Assembly: GCA_002914805.1 (NCBI GenBank)
Contig: JXTB01000161.1
Location: 192,191 to 256,190 of the forward strand
Length of the DNA: 64,000 bases
Direction: 5' to 3'
Source of the DNA: Parasponia andersonii
Taxonomy: Eukaryota; Streptophyta; Magnoliopsida; Rosales; Cannabaceae
The notes below the pieces were generated by a model. That model made no database searches. It was not told the origin of the DNA and saw only the letters and a list, made by a program, of their open reading frames with translations. Position 1 is the first letter of the stretch. Each line of letters starts with the position of its first letter. Shown here piece after piece: positions 57,277-64,000 of the stretch. The position numbers were made by a program, and so were the translations under genes.

Positions 57277-57797
57277 AGGCCAGGCAATTTAGGCTCTAAT
57301 AGGCTGGCCAGCGGCCAGCATGGCCCAGGCTGAGCTTAGCCCTCGGGGCTAGGCTTAGAAATTCCAGGCCGGCTCGGTCAGGTAGCTTGCTTGGGCCAAC
57401 TCGGCTTTTTTCTATTTCTTTGAGCCCATAATTATTTGGACCTTTTGGTGCTATTTTTTTTTTTGGCAGCAGACAATACCAGGCCTTTTGCTACTGTTTT
57501 TTTTTTTTGGTCCAGATGATTCTGAGCCATTTGTTAACAAAAGCTGCCAACATATAATTTTGTTCTAAACTAAGTTCTTTTTTGAAAAAAAAAATTCCTA
57601 TAATATAAATAACCTACCTACTCTTTTTTTACACTTATAACTTTCAAGTACTCTCTTATTCTATCATTCTTTCTCCCTAATTATATTCTCAATTTTATCT
57701 TTTTCTCTCTAATTATATTATCTAATAACTATTTACTAATTAAAATAATTAGTAATTACATTTTATAGTCTCCACAACTTTTAAAGCTCAATTTAAG

Positions 57798-58322
57798 GTC
57801 ACGTTGCAGCACACGTGATCACTCCCCCGTGTGGCGCCTGCGGTGCTCGGGCCAGCCTTATCATCCGCAATATGCATATAAGCAACATCGACTGGTTTCA
57901 CCCTGCCTTCGGCTCATCAGGGGAACGGCTTTAGCTCCCAACCGGTTTGTGTGGGCACGAGCTCCCACACGCACCTTCGAAGTCGTCCAGACCAGTCGAA
58001 CCTGCCAACGCACAGTTTGTGCCGTCTATCACTTTGTAAGGGGGTTACAAATTCTCCTACACTGAAAATCATGCACATCCTCATGCATTAAACAATCACG
58101 CCAAATTGCTCTACCCTACCTACCCTTTCACTTGGTGTGCACACGCAACACACCAATGCTGGCGCTCGGCATAGACGCAGTCTCACTACTGCCTTACAAT
58201 TCGTTATGGCCTCAATAAGGACTGATTACATCTTGGTGTTCTCCATCCCATGGAACACGGCAATGTCTACCCACATCCGCCGTTAGGCTCTGATACCACT
58301 TGTCACGCTGCAGTACACGTGA
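57798..58322 (-). mobile_element. Possible miniature LTR retroelement with 21-bp terminal repeats
   Basis: A GC-rich 525-base island in AT-rich DNA, bounded by GTCACGTTGCAGCACACGTGA (57798-57818) and GTCACGCTGCAGTACACGTGA (58302-58322), two differences. On the minus strand TGGTATCAGAGCC (58298-58286) is an initiator-Met primer-binding site just inside one repeat, and CACGGGGGAGT (57831-57821) is a polypurine-like tract just inside the other. This is the layout of a non-autonomous LTR element, but 21 bases is far shorter than known LTRs. No coding sequence. No target duplication found. Confidence 0.45.
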
Positions 58323-58339
58323 GTTGTTTACTAGCATAA

Positions 58340-58875
58340 TAGTTAGGAGTTTGTAGTTTGTAGTTTGTATAAAATTTATTAAAATGATATGTTTTTAATT
58401 TCAAATAATTTGCAATGTGTAATTATTTATAATTATGGTAGTAGTTCTTTAGTTTGTAGTTTGTACCTTGTAGAAAGTTTCTTACAATATTATCTTTTTG
58501 ATTTCAATTAATTTGTAAATTATAATTGTTTACAGTTAAATTAGTAGAAATTTTATTATAATACTATTTTTTTAATTTAAATTAATTTGTAATTTGTAGT
58601 TGTTTTTTTTTACAATTAAGTTAGTAGAAAATTAATTATAATACTATTTTTTAATTTCAATTAATTTATAATTTGTAGTGGTTATTGACAATAAAGTTAG
58701 TAGAAATTTAATTATAATACTATTTTTGCAATTTCAATTAATTTGTGATTTGTAGTTGGTTGTTTACAATTGAGTTAGTATAAAGTTAATTGTAATACTA
58801 TTTTTTTTAATTTCAATTAATTTGTAATTTGTAGTTAGTTATTTATAATTAAGTTAGTATAAAGTTTATTATTAT
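58340..58875. repeat. 78-bp AT-rich tandem array inside the hAT relic
   Basis: The landmark TTAGTAGAAA or TTAGTATAAA (TTGTAGAAAG in the first) appears near 58463, 58541, 58621, 58697, 58775 and 58854, that is every 76-80 bases. Each unit includes ATAATACTATTTTT, TTTCAATTAATTTGTAATTT and GTAGTT. Six to seven copies, all diverged. It lies 5' of the transposase frame. Confidence 0.8.
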
Positions 58876-58979
58876 ATATTCAAATTAATTATTTTATTAA
58901 TATGTTTATTGTAATGCAAAATTTTGAATTCAAAATAATTAAGTAACATATTATAATATGTTTAAATATAGGATATACA

Positions 58980-60800
58980 TATATCAAAAAATATATCTAT
59001 TGACTTAGAAATAGATGCTAATGAAGAAGAAGACCAAATTTGCATAGCTGAAGGGATATGACTAAGTCACCGAAACACAAACTAATCCAAATGCTAGTGG
59101 AAGTTGTTCCCAATTTCAAGTTAGTTATTCGCTGAGTTCAGATACAACCTCCAAATATATAAAGACAACTTCAAATACATGGGACTATTTCGATATAGAA
59201 TTAAAAGACGAGGCCGATGGTAAGAAGAAAAAAATGGCCAAATGTAAATATTGTAAGAATTATTAACTGCAAAACTATCTAGCGAGACTAATTCATGAGT
59301 CAAAAAATATAAAGGAGACAAGGAGCACTCAATCAACACTTCAATTTAGCAAGGATGATTCAGTAAGTACTTCGAACTTTGATTCTTTAGTAGCTAGGAA
59401 GTCTCTAGTATGTTTAATTGCTATAAAGGATTTACCATTAGGATTTGGTGATTGTAGTAGCTATGAAGATCATATTAGAAGATCTTATTATCCAAACTTT
59501 AGAAGAGTTTCTAGAAATACTACTAAGAGTGATTTGATTAAAGTTTTTGAAAATATATGTAAAAAATTAATATCTGAAATAACTTCATTATACTTTTGCA
59601 TTACATTGACATCTGAGATTTGGTGTGCTAATTCCAAATAAGATTATTTAAGCGCAGTTACACATTATTTAGATTCAAGATAGATAATATAAAAAAGAAT
59701 AATTCATTTTAGAGTCGTTTTTATCAAACATACTATAAAATTATTAGAGATAGAATTTTAAATGTTGTTGGATAATATGGCATAGCAAATCGCATTATCT
59801 CTATCACTTTAGATAATGCTACCACAAACATAAAGGCCATAAAATTACTTAGCAATTTATAAGTTCATATACTGGAAGATTCTTACTACGTCAACCTTGT
59901 GCATGTCATATCATCAACCTTATCGTCAAACCAGGTTTAGATGTAATAACTATATATATTGAAAATATTTGATCTATTATTACTTACATTTATACTTCTA
60001 TTCCTCGTATTGCTAAATTTCAAAGAGATTGCATAGCCCAAAGTTTAAAACCAAGAAAATTATGAGTTAACATGCCCGTAAGGTGGAATTCCACTTATTT
60101 GATGTTGAAAAATATATTACCATATAAAATTCCAATTACTATGTTTTACAATTCAAAAATAGGGTCATTAGTATTGAAAGATGAAGATTGCTTTATTTGC
60201 GAAAAATTTGTACACTCTTTAGACTTTTTTTATGAAGTTACTGTTGTTTTATTTGGTAATTTTTATCTTACTTCTCCAATTATTTTACATCATATAATTT
60301 TTATTGCCGAAATATTTTGTAAGGATAGATGTGACTCTATATTTGAACCCATTATAATATGTATGCAAGAAATATTCTTGAAATGTTGGTTTTCGATTTC
60401 TTTATTATATTCTTTTGCTTTTATTTTAGATCCTGGGGCTAAATTAAATAGTATTTCTAATTTAATTAGCTACATTACTGCATATTTTGAAATAGACTAT
60501 AGTTCTAAATATACAAATGCTCATGACAAGTTTTGTTGAAGTGTATAATATATATGAGACTAAGTTTGGCATAACAGGTAGTTTACAATAATACGCTCCA
60601 CAACAAACTGAAGAACAATAAAAAAATAAGTCTTTTTAGAGTATGATAAGTTCTCGTTCTCAAGGGCATAGTAGTGGCTCATTATTAGTATCATCAAGTT
60701 CAAATCAACTATTACTACTAGCAAATCCACTGCAATCCTCTGAACTTAATCAATCTATTGAGTTAGATTTCGATACTGACCCTAGTGTGGAAATCACCAG
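58980..60800 (+). pseudogene. hAT transposase with BED zinc finger, broken
   Basis: 59160-59265 reads NTWDYFDIELKDEADGKKK then AKCKYCKNY: the aromatic pair and CxxC of a BED finger (the His pair is not clear). DSLVARKSLVCLIAIKDLP and YYPNFRRVSRNTTKSDL follow near 59380-59540, typical of hAT N-terminal catalytic parts. CACHIINLIVKPGLDV lies at about 59900. From 60072 a 155-residue frame starts MPVRWNSTYLMLKN, the conserved RWNSTY motif. The C-terminal dimerisation block is lost after about 60780. More than ten stops and several frameshifts. Confidence 0.8.
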
Positions 60801-60865
60801 GAAATGCGTGGGCTAGCCCGTCAGCCCCTTCAAACCCGTTATAGGAGGGCCAAACTGGGCTGACC

Positions 60866-61287
60866 TGTACAGTTTATCACCTTTATTTATGGGTATTTTC
60901 CACGCTAATGGCAATTATTTTCTACAATTTTATGAACTTATAAATTTTAAAAAAAGAACTAAAATTAAAAATCCTCTTAACTAATAAATGGATATCAGTT
61001 TATAAAAGGTTTCAACCCAAACAAATCCCGTCTATTATGATTAAATACCACATTTAACCCACTATTCTTCTAAAACCTAAAAATATTACTTCTATTTTTC
61101 AAAACATGCCAAAAAAACTTGGTACCTTTTTGGTAAAAATTCAAAATATTAAATATCTATAATACCTTTGTATATGTTTGAAAAATCTATTACCAAACAG
61201 CCCCTATTACTAAATAATTTTATATTTATAAAAATAAAAAAAATTACACATTTTTTCCAGGTTATTGAAAAATTTTGATAATATTTC
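60866..61287. other. AT-rich spacer
   Basis: No ORF, repeat or terminal motif that I can support. Confidence 0.4.
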
Positions 61288-63553
61288 TGTAACAACCTGA
61301 TTTTTTGGACCGTTAACTACTTACCTTCTTAACTTGCTTATTAAAAAAGAGAAATTTAGATGCTAATAATTCATGACAATTTTTTTTATGCTTTTATTTC
61401 TTTTTAAGAGATTTATATTCATAACTAACAATTTATTTAAATTTCTAAAACAAGTAAAATGCTTCTCGATGGTTAAGTAACGTTTATTTAAATTTGTTTA
61501 TAAACTTTTTATTAGGATAATTTAAATAATGCGCAACCATAAAGAGCTCCTGGGTGAAGAGGGGGTCACATACGAACCACTTAAGTCCCAAGCACTCCTT
61601 AGATAATTTAGGTCTTTCTAATAGATCTCCTTGTTTTTGCATAATCAAAACATTTTCTCTTTTAGATCTTTTGAAATCATTTGTTTAAATTCAATTCAAT
61701 CGAAATACATTTTCAAATTCAATTTAATAAAACCATGCATTGCGAAAGAAAATACCAAGTTATAAGTAACTTTTCAAACAATATCAAGCTTATATAATTG
61801 AAATCATTTGTCTCATAATAAGAACATATGCGGAAGAAATTTTAATGGCGGTATTCCATTACCCGTACCTCGCATTCGTCCCTGCCTCGATTCTAGCTAA
61901 CCCATTAATCAAATCAAAGGTTTCTTTCCTTTGGTACCTATAGCATGGATTCTCATTAAATGTGAGCTTTCACTCAGCAAGTACAGTATAATTCTCACAG
62001 TACATTTTACTTAAAAACAAAAAATCTTTTATGAAAATCCGGTTAAGCTGTTTATAAAATCATTACTTTATGCTTTATTATAAGATATCGTATCATGATT
62101 TTATCTTATTCTTTATGACAAAGACTTTTATCTTTCTTATGGGCCCCGGTGTATGTACCTAGTGCGCACTACCGAATGAGGAACCTGAGGAGTGACCCAA
62201 CTGAAAAAACTAACGTTCATAGTCTTAACATTCTTTTCCTCGAAAAATTCTCGCTTAGGAGATGTCAGTCTTATTTTTCCTCGATATCCTTACTTAGTGA
62301 AGGTTGGTATAGCACCTTTAAATTCTTTATCTTATTTAGTCTTCTCTTAACATGAGTGGGTACCTTTCAACAACAAGCCCAAACTTACATTCCAATATAA
62401 TAGCATTTCCTTTGTTAAAGTATGCTAAAGTATTTTTATATGATAACATTGTAAAGTACGCATACATTATACATAGGCCATACAATAATAATATAAAGAC
62501 AAGTTAATACATGAAATAATTTCAAACATATCATACTATAAACACAAAATATTTTCAAACATATCATACTACATATTTTATTTGCTAGAGTAATTTAAAG
62601 TGGCCTTATATTTTTTTTTTAAAAACTTCCAATTACTTAGTGAGCTTAAAACATTTAAGACTCAGTCTTGATTAAACATAAAACTTCACATTTGAGAAAC
62701 AATGTCATCTTATATTCATTGACTAATTTATACTTTCAACTTAGATGGATGAAGTTTAATTCTCCTTAACTTTTATCAGAGTGATCTTTTTAATCTATCA
62801 ATAATTTGATTGTTGATTTGAATAATATGATCCTGAATCAATTAAGTTTCCTTAATTATCTTTCTTTTCGTCAAATATTTTGAATTATTCTTGATGAATT
62901 TCTTTATTCGTAATTAAGGATCATAATATGATAAGTGAGTCAAACACACTAATGGCTCTATAGATTTAAAAATCTAAAATTATACTTTGACTAAATATTA
63001 TTAGATATTGATCACGCTTTTTAGGCTCATCACTAAACTTAGACAAAATATAATTAGAAGCATATATTATTTATTTCCTATAATTGATTTCATGTTTTAA
63101 ATTTAAGTAAATATTTTTTTATCCAAATTAGAGATCTAAACTAAAGTTTTCTATTTATTCTTATACCAAATTTCCAACCTAAAATTTCGAGTTTTATAAT
63201 TTATAATTTTTCTCATAATCTTAAGATTTCTAACATTTATATAATCCAATGGTAAATATTGAGTTACAACTTATCTTTTTGTTAAAGATTTTTCCTTTAT
63301 TTACTTTTACATTTTAATATGATCTCAAAACTGCCTAAAATATCTTTCCCATAGATTTGACCTATATTTTATCAAAATTACACTTTTGACCCAAATACTC
63401 AAAGTTTTGGCATTTTAGTCCTTTCAACTTTTGAACAAACATCTTTAATTTTTGGAAAGTATTTTTAATAGGTAAAAATCTGTTCTCAAGAAACTAAGTC
63501 TAAATCATTAAGTTTGGTTCATTTTCATGAATATTTTATTTTAGGGTCTTACA
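61288..63553 (-). repeat. Probable solo LTR of a Ty3/gypsy element
   Basis: Plus strand runs from TGTAACAACCTGATTTTTTGG to GGGTCTTACA, so read on the minus strand it begins TGTAAGACCC and ends GGTTGTTACA, normal LTR ends. It is 2.27 kb and non-coding, similar in size and in the order of motifs (TACCTCG near 61868, CAGCAAGTACAG near 61976, a GGGCCCCGGTG block near 62141) to the other solo LTRs here. The bases beside it (ATTTC and CTTAA) are not a duplication, so the ends or the history may be wrong. Confidence 0.45.
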
Positions 63554-64000
63554 CTTAAAAATCTTCCACTTTTGTATTTAGTCATTTCGATTTTACTATT
63601 ATTGCTATTATTTAGCCTTTGTTATTATGAAGTATTCATATTTAGAGGCTAAAGAAGTTAACAAAATAAGTCTAAATATAACGTAAATTATATAACATCT
63701 AAAGTAGATCAAATATGTTATTACTTATTTATTCTTTTCTAGAATCTATTTAAATACATAACAAGCAAGGTGAGGGAATGTTTCCCTTCCAAGCTTGAAT
63801 CTTCTTTCTTACGTCTTCACCACAAAACTAGGTGTTCTCTTCTCTTGATTATAATTCTTAATTTCTAGAGTCAATGGGTAAAATATTATAGCTCTTGTGG
63901 ATTTAGAAGAAAATGAGGTATAAAGAGTTTTTCATTTTTTTTTTTTTTGAGAAAGGATAATTGGGAAAATGATGATAGTTTTGGCTAAGTAATTGGAAGG
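63554..64000. other. Unassigned AT-rich DNA at the right edge
   Basis: I see no gene or repeat. A run of T lies at 63936-63948. Confidence 0.4.

Larger units (their letters stand above)
57277..60865 (+). mobile_element. hAT-like DNA transposon relic
   Basis: Limits inferred from two GGCC/GGCT-rich stretches: 57277-57420 at the left and 60810-60865 at the right, whose outer edges are imperfect inverted repeats (GGCCAGGCAATTTAGGCTCT against GGTCAGCCCAGTTTGGCCCT). Such GGCCC-rich ends occur in many plant hAT elements. Between them lie the transposase relic, an AT-rich tandem array and a GC-rich insert. No convincing 8-bp target duplication. Confidence 0.5.

Noticed and set aside
57829-58065. 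78-residue frame in the GC-rich island
   Set aside because: The island is better explained as non-coding retroelement-like DNA. The frame has no recognisable domain.
57798-58322. Cassandra-type element with a 5S rRNA-like LTR
   Set aside because: I looked for 5S internal promoter boxes in the island and its repeats and saw none.

Overview
The window is plant nuclear DNA made almost entirely of transposable elements. The evidence is the mix of families: Athila-, Tekay- and Tat-type Ty3/gypsy LTR retrotransposons, a LINE, a Helitron helicase, a BED-type hAT transposase and a CACTA-like end. I see no host gene, no tRNA or rRNA gene and no CRISPR array. Every recognisable coding region carries stops or frameshifts. 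An angiosperm heterochromatic region is the natural reading; I cannot name the species.

Layout. 1-3262: an LTR fragment in inverted orientation to a second copy at 3892, a Tat/Ogre-like gag relic and a LINE relic, all on the minus strand. 3263-43502: I infer one old Athila-type element (Athila-B, minus strand) opened up by later insertions. Its pieces add up to about 10.8 kb in the normal Athila order. Its 3' LTR (3263-3891 plus 16627-17409) is split by LTR-E (3892-16621, duplicated target TAAGC), which itself holds a truncated gypsy element (Gyp-C, plus, 4264-6634) and a chromodomain Tekay element (Tekay-D, minus, 6635-14405). Its env-like region is split by a second Athila (Athila-A, minus, 18312-27887). 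Its RNase H is split by a solo LTR with a perfect 5-bp target duplication (31079-33197). Its leader is split by remnant X (37216-40058). Its 5' LTR (40124-40667 plus 42786-43502) is split by a Helitron fragment and a CACTA-like end.

43623-56202 is a Tat-lineage element (Tat-T, plus strand) with both LTRs, a matching CTAAT duplication, gag, protease, RT, two RNase H domains and integrase. Its 3' part has a series of hairpins, a 99-bp tandem array and a large gene on the opposite strand. That antisense gene shows its own TATA box, three introns that restore reading, a coiled-coil region and a poly(A) signal, and is the most interesting unit here.

56203-64000 holds a hAT transposase relic with 78-bp tandem repeats, a small GC-rich island with a primer-binding site, polypurine tract and 21-bp terminal direct repeats (possible miniature retroelement), and a probable solo LTR (61288-63553).

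All calls come from reading the sequence by eye. No alignment score or database search supports them.
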